Below are positions 45,245 through 53,568 of a DNA stretch of 64,000 nt, in pieces. A program made the position numbers and the translations under genes. The stretch is from Sulfurimonas autotrophica DSM 16294 (GTDB lineage: Bacteria > Campylobacterota > Campylobacteria > Campylobacterales > Sulfurimonadaceae): NCBI RefSeq assembly GCF_000147355.1, contig NC_014506.1:1984001-2048000 (forward strand), given 5' to 3'. Every line of letters starts with the position of its first letter. Position 1 is the stretch's first letter. The notes beneath the pieces are model-generated. The model did not search any database and had not been told where the DNA came from. It worked only from the letters and a program-made list of their open reading frames with translations.

Positions 45245-47134
45245 CTAGACTGCCTTTTTCTCACCAATTATAAGAACCTTCACAGAAATAGCCATGACAG
45301 ATGCCTCTATGAGCAGTGTCATCCATGAAAATTCATGCGCAAAAATTCTATAACTAAAAAGTACCGTCAATATAAGATTAAATATCATAGCCGCATAACG
45401 GGTCTGCTCAAAATGAGCCAGACGATAGATCCAGTAACTCAAAATATTTGCCAATTTGGCAACGCTGTTATACAAAGAAACTTCAAAAAGCGGTTTTACA
45501 TGTACGGCATAATTGGCATCACTGAATTTGGTCTCATGTTCGCCTATATTTTTTTTCAGTAGCCGTTCATGTGGTTTATAGAGCCATGAAAAAAATCTTC
45601 TCATAGGTCCTGCGAAACCTGTTGCTGAGTACTGTGTCTTGGCAGATGTTTTATAACCACATCCCCATGTATGATAAACTCTTGTCTTTACATGTAACAC
45701 TTTATAGGCAAACAGCATCATAAATGTAGTCGCTAATAAAGTTCCTAAAAGAATAAGAGGCGAGACTATACCGCCGTTATTGCTCAGAGCATACATATTT
45801 ACAATACCTTTTGGAAAAATCTTTGCATAAACAGAAATATGCCCCATTTCTGTAAAAACTTTATCAAACCATGCTATATAAAAAGGTGTAAAAAGCATCA
45901 AAGAGATAATAACACAGGCCATCAAAATCATTCCAGATTGCATTAAAAAATTCACCTCATGGGCATGTTTGGCATTTGTACTTCTGTGCAGTCCTAAAAA
46001 TGTTATACCATAGGCTTTTATAAAAGTTGCGATTGCCAGACCTCCTGTCATCGCAAGGGCAAAAACAGCAAATGGAATGGAGAGTTTGAGACTCATATTT
46101 TCTATATGTGTGGAACCCAGCAGAGATTGAAAAACCATCCATTCACTTAAAAAACCGTTACTCGGAGGCAGAGCTGTAATACAAAGAGCCGCTAAAAGAA
46201 AAGTTATCGCGGTTATAGGCATAGATTTTATAAGCCCTCCATATTTCTCCATATTTTTTGTATGTGTCTGATGCAGTACACTTCCTGCACCCATAAAAAG
46301 CAGAGATTTAAAACTCATATGGTTAAAAACATGAAAAAGAGCGGCTATAAAAGCAAAGGTACTGAGTGTTTTAAGCCCAAGCGAATCAAATATCATCCCC
46401 ATTCCAAAGGCTATAAGTATAATGCCTATATTTTCTATGGATGAATTTGCCAAAAGCGCTTTAATGTCATTTTCATTCATGGCATATAAAATGCCCACAA
46501 GAGCAGAAACGGAGCCAATAATTAAAATAAAAATACCCCACTCTAGCGGCCAGGGATAAAGTACATCAAATAAAAAGCGTGCAAACCCGTAAATGGCAAC
46601 TTTTAGCATTACTCCGCTCATAAGAGCCGACACAGGAGAGGGTGCAGCAGGATGGGCATATGGCAGCCATACATGCAGCGGCACCGCTCCGGCTTTGCTT
46701 AAAAAACCAAGCACGAGCATAAAAAAGAGTAAAGACGGGTAGGCAAACAAAGAAGCTATCTCTTTCATTTGTGCAAAGTTCATATCTAAATTACCGTTTG
46801 TGACAACTAAAAAGAACATCAGTAAAAAAACAAATCCGAAATGTGTCATAAAAAAGTAAAATTTTGCCGCTTTTATAGTCTTGTCTGATTCTATTTCCGT
46901 CAAAATCAGCTGCCAGCTCGTCAGACTCATCAACTCCCAAAAGAAAAGAAATACAAGAGCATTGGAGGCAAGTACAACTCCGAGCATGGAAATAATAAAA
47001 CCAAAGTAGTGAATCAAATAATGTGTCTTTCTTTTTATGTGAGGAAGATAGCCAAAAGAGTAAAAAAGATTTGGAATTGCGCCCAAAAGGATGAGTACAA
47101 CAAAAACAAGTGATAGTGTATCAAACTGAAACAT
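45245..47134 (-). CDS. hyfB: HyfB/NuoL-like subunit, copy 1
   Basis: 629 aa paralogue of copy 2 with the same motifs (LFFWELMSLTSW, LSKAGAVPLHVWLPYAHP, IKALLANSSIENIG). Differences cluster in the loops and the final helices. The two tandem copies could serve as two stacked pump modules in one complex, or one could be an alternative. The first gene of the operon has its own promoter and leader at 47135-47218; 162 bases separate it from copy 2. TTACATGTAA is at 45688. Confidence 0.93.
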   Translation of the reverse strand: MFQFDTLSLVFVVLILLGAIPNLFYSFGYLPHIKRKTHYLIHYFGFIISMLGVVLASNALVFLFFWELMSLTSWQLILTEIESDKTIKAAKFYFFMTHFGFVFLLMFFLVVTNGNLDMNFAQMKEIASLFAYPSLLFFMLVLGFLSKAGAVPLHVWLPYAHPAAPSPVSALMSGVMLKVAIYGFARFLFDVLYPWPLEWGIFILIIGSVSALVGILYAMNENDIKALLANSSIENIGIILIAFGMGMIFDSLGLKTLSTFAFIAALFHVFNHMSFKSLLFMGAGSVLHQTHTKNMEKYGGLIKSMPITAITFLLAALCITALPPSNGFLSEWMVFQSLLGSTHIENMSLKLSIPFAVFALAMTGGLAIATFIKAYGITFLGLHRSTNAKHAHEVNFLMQSGMILMACVIISLMLFTPFYIAWFDKVFTEMGHISVYAKIFPKGIVNMYALSNNGGIVSPLILLGTLLATTFMMLFAYKVLHVKTRVYHTWGCGYKTSAKTQYSATGFAGPMRRFFSWLYKPHERLLKKNIGEHETKFSDANYAVHVKPLFEVSLYNSVAKLANILSYWIYRLAHFEQTRYAAMIFNLILTVLFSYRIFAHEFSWMTLLIEASVMAISVKVLIIGEKKAV

Positions 47135-47218
47135 TTTTTTAACAACTCCAGAGAATTAATCTAATGGAGGGCTGTTATATGAAGAAAAAGCAGTCCTGAA
47201 TTATTTGATGGAATTATA
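47135..47218 (-). promoter_or_regulatory. Promoter and structured leader of the hyf operon
   Basis: A minus-strand AGTATAAT lies at about 47213-47220. As in copy 2, the leader reads CATCAAATAATTCAGGACTGC, with CAGCCCTCCATTAG before CTCTGGAGTTGTT and the ATG. TGGAG (47146-47150 on the complement) can pair with CTCCA (47165-47169), covering the ribosome site. Bases in the loop differ between copies while both stem arms are kept. Confidence 0.6.
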
Positions 47219-47255
47219 CTTTAAAATTGATTAATTTATGTTGAGTGTATGCTCT

Positions 47256-47285
47256 CACAAACACTACACACTAGACTGCTATACT
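47256..47285 (+). promoter_or_regulatory. Copper-regulon promoter of tolC-cusB
   Basis: CACAAACACTACACA, nine bases, then TATACT. The same arrangement precedes cusA and three further copper-region genes with identical 9-base spacing. No -35 box is present, as expected for a promoter that needs an activator such as the CusR-like regulator. Confidence 0.75.
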
Positions 47286-47319
47286 TTGCAAAATCAAAAA
47301 AAAACAAAAGGGATGCTTT

Positions 47320-48498
47320 ATGAAAAGAGTGATATTTGCTATACTTTTGCTTTACAGCAGTGCCTGGGCAATAAGTTTAGAAAGAATTATTGATACTTCT
47401 TTGTCAAAAAATCCTTCACTGGAATCTATCAGTGAAAGAATCCAAGCGAACAAATACAACATAGCAGTTTCTAACCAATTTGCAAATCCTGAGCTGCTCA
47501 TAACCAAAAACACATTGGACTCATCACAGGCAATGAGCAAATCTGTTGTAAGTTTTAAGCAAAAAATTCCTTTTTACAACAAACGCGACACAAACAAAAA
47601 GATTGCACTTGCCGAAGATGCTCTGCTGGATGAAAAGCTCTCTGCCGCCAAAACAAAACTTGTCGAGAAAATAAAGAGTGAAGCCTACACCATTTGGAAA
47701 CTGAACGAACTTTACAAAATCATAAATGAGTATATAACACTTACAAAACAAAACATTGACCTCTACGAATCATACACAAGCATAGATGAAAATCAGCACA
47801 TCGGCATTATGAAAGCAGAACTTTCTCTCTCAGATCTTCGTATTCAAAAAAGTGTACTTCAAGAAAAAATCAACTCTGCTTATGCACAACTCTCCTACCT
47901 GGCTGCATTTAAAGTCAAGCATTTAGACATAGATTTACAAATGAGAGAAAAACCAAACCTCTCAAATCTTCAAAGATCTTTGAGTGAAAATCCCGATATC
48001 AAGATAAAAGATAAAGAAGTGCTCAAACAAAATGCAAAATTAAAAATGGCGGATTTAAATAATTACCCAGACATCAATCTCATTGCAGGGTATGCAATGA
48101 GAGAAAACTTTGACAACTATTTTACGGTTGGCGTCGGTTTGAGTCTGCCAATATACGGTACAGAGGATTACAAAGAAGAAGAGGCACGTGCTATGGTTTT
48201 ATCTGCAGCAAGCCAAAAAGCAGATACACAGATATCTGTCAATGCCGAACTTGAATCTTACTATGCGCAAATGCTCTCTTCATATGATATTTATCATATT
48301 ATTCAAGATGATGCTCTGCCTCAGGTAGCACATATGTTTGAGCTTTCAGGCTCTTCCATTTCTATCGGTGCCGATTTATTTAAATACATTGATGTTTTAT
48401 TTGACAAACTTGATTTGGAGCAAAAGAGCATTAAAGCAGTAACAAATTACAATCTGGCAAAAGCCAAAATAGCACAACTCAAAGGAGAGATGAAGTGA
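47320..48498 (+). CDS. TolC-like outer membrane efflux protein (CusC role)
   Basis: 392 aa with signal peptide (VIFAILLLYSSAWA) and the long Gln/Ala/Lys-rich helices of the OEP family. It is the outer membrane channel of a tripartite pump. Its stop overlaps the cusB-like start by four bases. It is somewhat shorter than E. coli CusC. It reads through GGGATGC before the ATG. Confidence 0.87.
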   Translation: MKRVIFAILLLYSSAWAISLERIIDTSLSKNPSLESISERIQANKYNIAVSNQFANPELLITKNTLDSSQAMSKSVVSFKQKIPFYNKRDTNKKIALAEDALLDEKLSAAKTKLVEKIKSEAYTIWKLNELYKIINEYITLTKQNIDLYESYTSIDENQHIGIMKAELSLSDLRIQKSVLQEKINSAYAQLSYLAAFKVKHLDIDLQMREKPNLSNLQRSLSENPDIKIKDKEVLKQNAKLKMADLNNYPDINLIAGYAMRENFDNYFTVGVGLSLPIYGTEDYKEEEARAMVLSAASQKADTQISVNAELESYYAQMLSSYDIYHIIQDDALPQVAHMFELSGSSISIGADLFKYIDVLFDKLDLEQKSIKAVTNYNLAKAKIAQLKGEMK

Positions 48499-49493
48499 AA
48501 AATTTAAAATTTATACTACTTTTTTTACCATTACTGGTTTTAGCCAAAGAAGCATCAGTAGAACAGCTTTTTTCAGTACAAACCGTAAAGGTACAAAAGA
48601 TTAAAACAAGCCACAGCAAAAAGAACTACGGTTTTGTGAAAGCAAATGAGGCAAGAGTATATGATGTCAGCCCCCGTTTCGGAGGGTTTGTTGAAAAGCT
48701 GTATGCCGATAAAATTTATACATATGTAAAAAAAGGCGAGCCTTTGGCAGTTGTTTACTCTCCTGAGGTTTATAAAGCAAAAGAGGATTATGTCAACTCA
48801 TACAAATATACAAAAAACAGACCAAATAAAGGCATGCTTAAAAGTGCAAAACTTAAACTCTCTTTACTTGAGGTTGCCCCCAATGAAATTTCAAAACTTA
48901 TAAAAGAGAAAAAAATGTCGCCAAATACGACTATTTATGCACCCAAAAGCGGTTATATTTTTATCAAAAACATTAATGAAAGTTCCGCATTCAATGCAAA
49001 GGCAAACCTTTTTGAAATTGTGAACCTTGATGATGTCTGGGTGGAAGTACAGGTATTTGAAGATGATGTAAAATGGCTTAAATATGCGGATGATTTTCGT
49101 GTCAGCTTTAAAACGACTGACAAAACATATGAAACACACTCTAAGTTTCTCTACCCTAATTTGAATCCTAAAGAGGCAACACTTACGCTCAGACTTACGC
49201 TGAAAAACAGAGACAACACACTTTTTCCCGGTATGTATGCTGATGTCATCTCCAAAGACAGACCAAAAGAGTATCTGACCCTGCCTCAAAGTGCAGTTAT
49301 TTTAAAAGACGGCAAATATTATGTATTTGTTGTCGGAGAGTTTGAGGGAGAATATGAACCGATAGAAGTAGATGCAAAACCACTGGACAATAAAACCTAC
49401 ATCATAACAAGCGGTCTTAATGCAGGTGATGAAGTAGTCAACAATGCACTCTTTATGATGGACAGTGATGCACAGATAAACGGACTCTACTAG
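48495..49493 (+). CDS. cusB: CusB-like periplasmic adaptor
   Basis: 332 aa membrane-fusion protein with signal peptide (FILLFLPLLVLA). The lipoyl-like half motifs are YDVSPRFGGFVEKLYADKI and TTIYAPKSGYIFIKNI, then a beta-barrel (VWVEVQVFEDDVKWL) and LFPGMYADV. It joins the inner RND pump to the TolC-like channel. Its partner cusA is not next to it but 7.3 kb downstream. Confidence 0.87.
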   Translation: MKNLKFILLFLPLLVLAKEASVEQLFSVQTVKVQKIKTSHSKKNYGFVKANEARVYDVSPRFGGFVEKLYADKIYTYVKKGEPLAVVYSPEVYKAKEDYVNSYKYTKNRPNKGMLKSAKLKLSLLEVAPNEISKLIKEKKMSPNTTIYAPKSGYIFIKNINESSAFNAKANLFEIVNLDDVWVEVQVFEDDVKWLKYADDFRVSFKTTDKTYETHSKFLYPNLNPKEATLTLRLTLKNRDNTLFPGMYADVISKDRPKEYLTLPQSAVILKDGKYYVFVVGEFEGEYEPIEVDAKPLDNKTYIITSGLNAGDEVVNNALFMMDSDAQINGLY

Positions 49494-49598
49494 CTTCTTA
49501 TTGCACACTATAATAAGCAAAGCCCATTATAATGGCAGGGACTAGAGTCCCTACAACCCCCTAAGGCTACAAAAAAAGAGTTTTTTTGAGATTCTTAA
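49494..49598. terminator. Hairpins between cusB and the convergent MFS gene
   Basis: The 105-base gap holds a palindrome CCATTATAATGG (49524-49535), a perfect hairpin GGGACT-AG-AGTCCC (49538-49551), and A-run/T-run sequences around 49571-49590. Together these could end transcription from both sides. Confidence 0.5.
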
Positions 49599-50873
49599 CT
49601 ACTCCAGTGCTTCGCGTACTTCTTTAGATACTTTTTCTTCATCTACAAAAAAGAGCAGCAGTGCACCGAGAATAAAAAGAATAGAAACCGAAGCGATAGC
49701 AAGTCGTGAATTATGGCTAAAAAGTGCAACAACACCGACTAAAAGAGGTCCTAAAATAACCGCAAATTTTCCAAGCAGATCATAAAAACCGAAAAATTCT
49801 GCCGCATATTGCTGCGGTATCATTTTTGCATAATAAGAACGGCTCAACGCCTGAATACCGCCTTGAACCAGGGAAATAAGCAAAGCAAGTATGTAAAATT
49901 CATACACATCCTGCATCATTGAAGCAAAAATAATAATAAAAATATAAACACTGATGCAAAGATAGATGACTTTTTTTGTATTCCAAATATCGGCAAGTTT
50001 TGCAACAATAAGCGTGGCAGGAAAACCGACAAACTGCACAATAAGCAGTGCCATAATAAGGTTTTTACTGTCAAATCCAAGTGCCATTCCATAATCAACT
50101 GCCATACGAATGATGGTGTCGACCCCGTCAATATAAAGCCAGTATGCCACTAAAAAGAGAAAAAGTCCTTTAAGACTTGTCACTCTTTGAAATGTTTTTT
50201 TAAGCCGCAAATACCCTTCTACCAATAAAATGTTATTTGTATTTTTATCTGCTTTTTTTTCTTCTACAAATAACAAAAGAGGAAGCGAAAAAAGCGCCCA
50301 CCACACAGCTACACTGATAAAAGAGGCTTTGATAGCCAAAGCCTTGTCCGCAAAGCCAAAAAACGAGGGCTCCTGCACCATAAAAACATTCAAGGCAAAT
50401 AAAAGTCCGCCGCCGAGATACCCAAGAGCAAATCCGAGACCTGAGACATAATCGACATTTTTATCATCACTCACAGAGGGGAGCAACCCGTCATAAAAAA
50501 TATTTGAACCCATAAAACCAATGTTTCCCAGAGTGTAAATAAACGCCGCCATCTGCCAATTTCCCTGTTCAACAAGAGAAAGCGAAGCACTCATCAAGAT
50601 GCCTAGAAATGCAAAAAGGAATAAAAAACGCTTCTTCAACGAACCCGCATCGGCAACAGCCCCAAGCAAAGGAGCAATAAGCACAACCACAAAACTTGAT
50701 AGAGAGTTGGCAAAGCCAAGCTCTGCCGTACTTACCGTCGCATCTACACCCACACTATAATAGGACTTGAAAAAAATAGGAAAAAACCCCGCCATAACCG
50801 TAGTTGCATACGCCGAATTTGCCCAATCATACAATGCCCAGGAATAAGTAGATTTTTTTGTGTTGTTTTGCAT
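49599..50873 (-). CDS. MFS transporter, UMF1/Atg22-like
   Basis: 424 aa, about 12 helices. The N-terminal YSWALYDWANSAYATTVMAGFFPIFF is the UMF1/Atg22 signature, with LGFALGYLGGGLLFALN and ALSRSYYAKMIPQQYAAEFFGFY further on. The substrate is unknown; members are linked to amino acid or solute export. It lies in reverse orientation between cusB and the mazEF genes. Confidence 0.88.
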   Translation of the reverse strand: MQNNTKKSTYSWALYDWANSAYATTVMAGFFPIFFKSYYSVGVDATVSTAELGFANSLSSFVVVLIAPLLGAVADAGSLKKRFLFLFAFLGILMSASLSLVEQGNWQMAAFIYTLGNIGFMGSNIFYDGLLPSVSDDKNVDYVSGLGFALGYLGGGLLFALNVFMVQEPSFFGFADKALAIKASFISVAVWWALFSLPLLLFVEEKKADKNTNNILLVEGYLRLKKTFQRVTSLKGLFLFLVAYWLYIDGVDTIIRMAVDYGMALGFDSKNLIMALLIVQFVGFPATLIVAKLADIWNTKKVIYLCISVYIFIIIFASMMQDVYEFYILALLISLVQGGIQALSRSYYAKMIPQQYAAEFFGFYDLLGKFAVILGPLLVGVVALFSHNSRLAIASVSILFILGALLLFFVDEEKVSKEVREALE

Positions 50874-50921
50874 AAGACTATTTTATAGGAAGTTTGGTTA
50901 AAGGGGTGTTAACATCAAAAA

Positions 50922-50955
50922 TTGACTTTTAAATGTAATAACATTATAATTACAT
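50922..50955 (+). promoter_or_regulatory. mazEF promoter and operator
   Basis: TTGACT (50922-50927), 17 bases, TATAAT (50945-50950). A perfect inverted repeat ATGTAAT(n9)ATTACAT (50933-50955) overlaps the -10 box, as expected for autoregulation by a MazE-type antitoxin. AAGGAG precedes the ATG. Confidence 0.75.
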
Positions 50956-50968
50956 AAAGGAGTTAATA

Positions 50969-51229
50969 ATGACAACACTCACAAAAATTGGAAACTCCCA
51001 AGGTATTAGGATTCCCAAGCCTTTAATACAACAGGCACACCTCGAAAATGTCGAACTTGAACTTCAAGTTTTAGAAAATGGCTTACTTATAAAGCCTGTA
51101 AACAACACAGGCAGAGAGGGATGGGAAAAAAACATTGAAGAAGTTATATCTAAACATAAAGGTATGCAAGACGATGGAGTTTTAGAAGACTTGTTAAATG
51201 ACAGTGATTTAGAAGACTGGCAATGGTAG
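50969..51229 (+). CDS. mazE: MazE-like AbrB-fold antitoxin
   Basis: 86 aa. The N-terminal TLTKIGNSQGIRIPKPLI is the swapped-hairpin DNA-binding domain. The acidic C-terminal tail (LEDLLNDSDLEDWQW) would wrap and block the toxin. The stop overlaps the mazF start by seven bases. Confidence 0.9.
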   Translation: MTTLTKIGNSQGIRIPKPLIQQAHLENVELELQVLENGLLIKPVNNTGREGWEKNIEEVISKHKGMQDDGVLEDLLNDSDLEDWQW

Positions 51230-51549
51230 CAGACATAAAACAATACGAAATTCACCTCGTCAGGCTCAACCCGACAGTCGGTTCTGAAATTCAAAAAACA
51301 AGACCCTGCATAGTCATCTCACCAAATGAAATGAATGTTTTAAAGACTGTCATAGTAGTACCCATGACGTCCAAAGGTTTTGATTTTGTATTTCGTCCAA
51401 AAATCAAGTTTGAAAAAAAAGAAGGACTAGTTTTACTCGACCAGATCCGAACTGTTGACAAAACAAGACTAGTAAAAAAACTCGGCGATGTTGACAAAAA
51501 AACAGCACAGGAAATTTCTAAAATGCTTGTAAGGATGTTTGAAAATTGA
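51223..51549 (+). CDS. mazF: MazF/PemK-like endoribonuclease toxin
   Basis: 108 aa. IHLVRLNPTVGSEIQKTRPCIVIS, VIVVPMTSK and LLDQIRTVDKTRL are the conserved strands of the PemK/MazF fold, with the Arg and Thr used in mRNA cleavage. It is full length and coupled to mazE. Confidence 0.92.
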   Translation: MVADIKQYEIHLVRLNPTVGSEIQKTRPCIVISPNEMNVLKTVIVVPMTSKGFDFVFRPKIKFEKKEGLVLLDQIRTVDKTRLVKKLGDVDKKTAQEISKMLVRMFEN

Positions 51550-51655
51550 ATGAGAGAAGAATAAATGACATTTAGACATAAAATTTATTAGACAAACAAT
51601 AAATAGTTATAATAGCAACAACAAATTCTAAATATAAGTCATAAGATAATAAAAA

Positions 51656-52657
51656 ATGAAAAAACTAACACTTCAAGATGAACTCACCGAATTTTTACTT
51701 TACACAACGCCATCAAGTGATGTAAAAATAGAAATTTTTATGCACGATGAAAGTGTATGGCTTCCTCAAAAAAGAATGGCAGAACTTTTTGGCGTGCAAA
51801 GACCGGCTATTACAAAACATCTCAAAAATATATTTGAAAGTGCAGAACTGGAAGAAGATGCAGTTAGTTCCATTTTGGAACATACTGCCGAAGATGGTAA
51901 AAAGTATCGGACAAAATACTATAACCTCGATGCAATTTTATCGGTAGGTTATAGAGTCAATTCATCTCAAGCAACACAGTTTCGTATCTGGGCTACCAAG
52001 GTCTTAAAAGATTACATCATTAAAGGTTTTGCCATGAATGATGACAGACTCAAAAATGGCCAATACTTTGGTAAAGACTACTTTAAAGAGTTACTTGAAC
52101 GCGTTCGGTCAATTCGAGCGAGTGAAAGGCGTATCTACCAGCAAATCACAGATATCTTTGCAGAGTGCAGTTTTGACTATGACAAAAACTCACAAATAAC
52201 AAAAGATTTTTATGCCACCATACAAAACAAATTTCACTTTGCTATTACCGGCAAAACAGCTGCTGAAATAATCTATGAAAATGCAGATATGAAAAAGCCA
52301 AATATGGGTTTAACCTCATGGAAAAACTCTCCTAATGGAAGAATCCTCAAATCAGATACATTTATAGCAAAAAATTATTTGACAGAGGATGAGATTAAAA
52401 AACTTGAAAGAACCATAGGCTCTTATTTTGACTACATAGAAAGGCTCATAGAAAACAGACAAGAGCTAAGTATGGAAAACGTAAGTGACTCTGTAAACAA
52501 ATTTTTGGAATTCAATGAGTTTAAAATCCTTGATGGAAAAGGTAAAATTTCTCATACTTTAGCAAAAGACAAAGCTTCTACTGAGTATGAAGAATTTAAT
52601 AAAATACAAAAAATAGAGAGTGACTTTGATAAAGAAATGAAAAAACTACTTAATTAA
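51656..52657 (+). CDS. RhuM-family protein
   Basis: 333 aa. VWLPQKRMAELFGVQRPAITKHLKNIF forms a helix-turn-helix, and YNLDAILSVGYRVNSSQATQFRIWATKVLKDYIIKGF is the RhuM signature. A C-terminal ISHTLAKDKASTEYEEFN block follows. RhuM was first noted in Salmonella pathogenicity island 3; its function is not clear, though it often sits with Fic/Doc-type toxins. None is adjacent here. Promoter TATAAT is at 51608-51613. Confidence 0.85.
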   Translation: MKKLTLQDELTEFLLYTTPSSDVKIEIFMHDESVWLPQKRMAELFGVQRPAITKHLKNIFESAELEEDAVSSILEHTAEDGKKYRTKYYNLDAILSVGYRVNSSQATQFRIWATKVLKDYIIKGFAMNDDRLKNGQYFGKDYFKELLERVRSIRASERRIYQQITDIFAECSFDYDKNSQITKDFYATIQNKFHFAITGKTAAEIIYENADMKKPNMGLTSWKNSPNGRILKSDTFIAKNYLTEDEIKKLERTIGSYFDYIERLIENRQELSMENVSDSVNKFLEFNEFKILDGKGKISHTLAKDKASTEYEEFNKIQKIESDFDKEMKKLLN

Positions 52658-53031
52658 AAGATATATTTATTATCTTTCTAGCTGCGTTTGCGTTCTTGTT
52701 CCCTAACTCCAGCTTGAAAATACATATAGCAGTTGTTTGGTTTATCATTTAAGCAAGCACATTGTTTAAGTAACAAAGTGTGTTTTTAATGGAATAATTA
52801 CTAAATCAACGAACACTTTATTTAAGTATTTGCCTTAAATACAATAAAAACACATTCAATTTTTAAGAATACTTACTCAAATTTAAAATAATCATTAAAT
52901 ATATGTTGTAAATATAATATATTCTAAAATAAACTAACATTTTCTATGTTCAATAATTATTAGATATGAAGCTGTTTATGCTAAAATAGTAATTAATAAA
53001 GAGTTATACTACAAAATACAGAGGAATCACT
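52658..53031. other. Gene-free region before the cassette array
   Basis: No supported gene. A hairpin CACATTGTT-TAAGT-AACAAAGTGTG sits near 52769-52794, and an imperfect palindrome TTTAAGTA(n6)TTAAATAC near 52832-52850. GTTATAC at 53003-53009 resembles the crossover core seen at the end of the attC-like sites and could be the left boundary of the array. No integron integrase reads here. Confidence 0.45.
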
Positions 53032-53487
53032 TTGCGATATAATTGGAAAAGTTTAAATAAACAACAAGTTGGTGCATTTAGTGAATATTTTGTAAAAATG
53101 GAATTTACGATGTATGGTTTTCAAGTTTATTCAACTGAAGTTGATGACAGAGGAATAGATTTTGTAACTAGATTTGAAAATAATAGTTTTTTAACAATAC
53201 AAGTTAAGTCTATACGAAAGAGTGGTTATGTTTTTATGCAAAAAGACAAATTTAAACTTTCATCAGATTTATATTTAGTGTTAGCAATATTAGATGAACA
53301 TCAAGCACCAAAAATATATATTATTCCATCCACAGAATGGAAAACACCAAACGAATTATTTGTAGATAGAGATTATGAAGGAAAACAAAGTAAGCCGGAG
53401 TATGGATTAAATTTATCAAAAAAAAATATGCATATTTTAAATCAGTATGAGTTTACTAAAATGGTACCAATTTTACAAAAAGTATAA
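53032..53487 (+). CDS. Cassette-borne DUF4365-like nuclease-fold protein
   Basis: 151 aa, TTG start with AGAGGA upstream. The core GAFSEYFVKMEF (Glu18), DDRGIDFVTRF (Asp43) and LTIQVKS (Gln57-x-Lys59) fits the PD-(D/E)XK fold of DUF4365 proteins, often linked with mobile DNA and defence. The stop codon TAA overlaps the first bases of the attC-like site, the compact arrangement typical of integron cassettes. The DNA target is unknown. Confidence 0.75.
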   Translation: MRYNWKSLNKQQVGAFSEYFVKMEFTMYGFQVYSTEVDDRGIDFVTRFENNSFLTIQVKSIRKSGYVFMQKDKFKLSSDLYLVLAILDEHQAPKIYIIPSTEWKTPNELFVDRDYEGKQSKPEYGLNLSKKNMHILNQYEFTKMVPILQKV

Positions 53488-53548
53488 CAAGTACGAGGAG
53501 ACCAATAATTTACCCTAGCGGGAAAATTATCGCTCACGACAGTCGTTA
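53485..53548 (+). repeat. attC-like recombination site 1
   Basis: Starts TAACAAGTACGAGGAG and ends CTCACGACAGTCGTTA. Between them AATAATTTACCC and GGGAAAATTAT form an imperfect stem with loop TAGC. This gives the folded hairpin with outer R boxes (TAAC/GTTA), inner L boxes and unpaired spacer of an integron attC. It is 64 bases long, like sites 2 and 4. Confidence 0.8.
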
Positions 53549-53568
53549 TAAACCAAAAAGGATAATAT

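Larger units (their letters stand above)
10004..45697. repeat. Dispersed palindrome TTACATGTAA (17 perfect copies)
   Basis: Perfect copies start at 10004, 14027, 14633, 19021, 20318, 20411, 23003, 24015, 24273, 24552, 26180, 33659, 36023, 36392, 38993, 43636 and 45688. Near copies with one end base changed lie at about 17932, 27899, 43443, 45497, 58454 and 62011. All perfect copies are inside genes, most in the frame TTA-CAT-GTA-A (Leu-His-Val). None occurs in 1-10000 or 46000-64000. At roughly one third GC, well under one copy would be expected by chance in 64 kb. Confidence 0.9.

Noticed and set aside
10004-45697. TTACATGTAA considered as a classical operator
   Set aside because: Almost all copies are deep inside coding sequence and not near start codons, so a conventional repressor site is unlikely.
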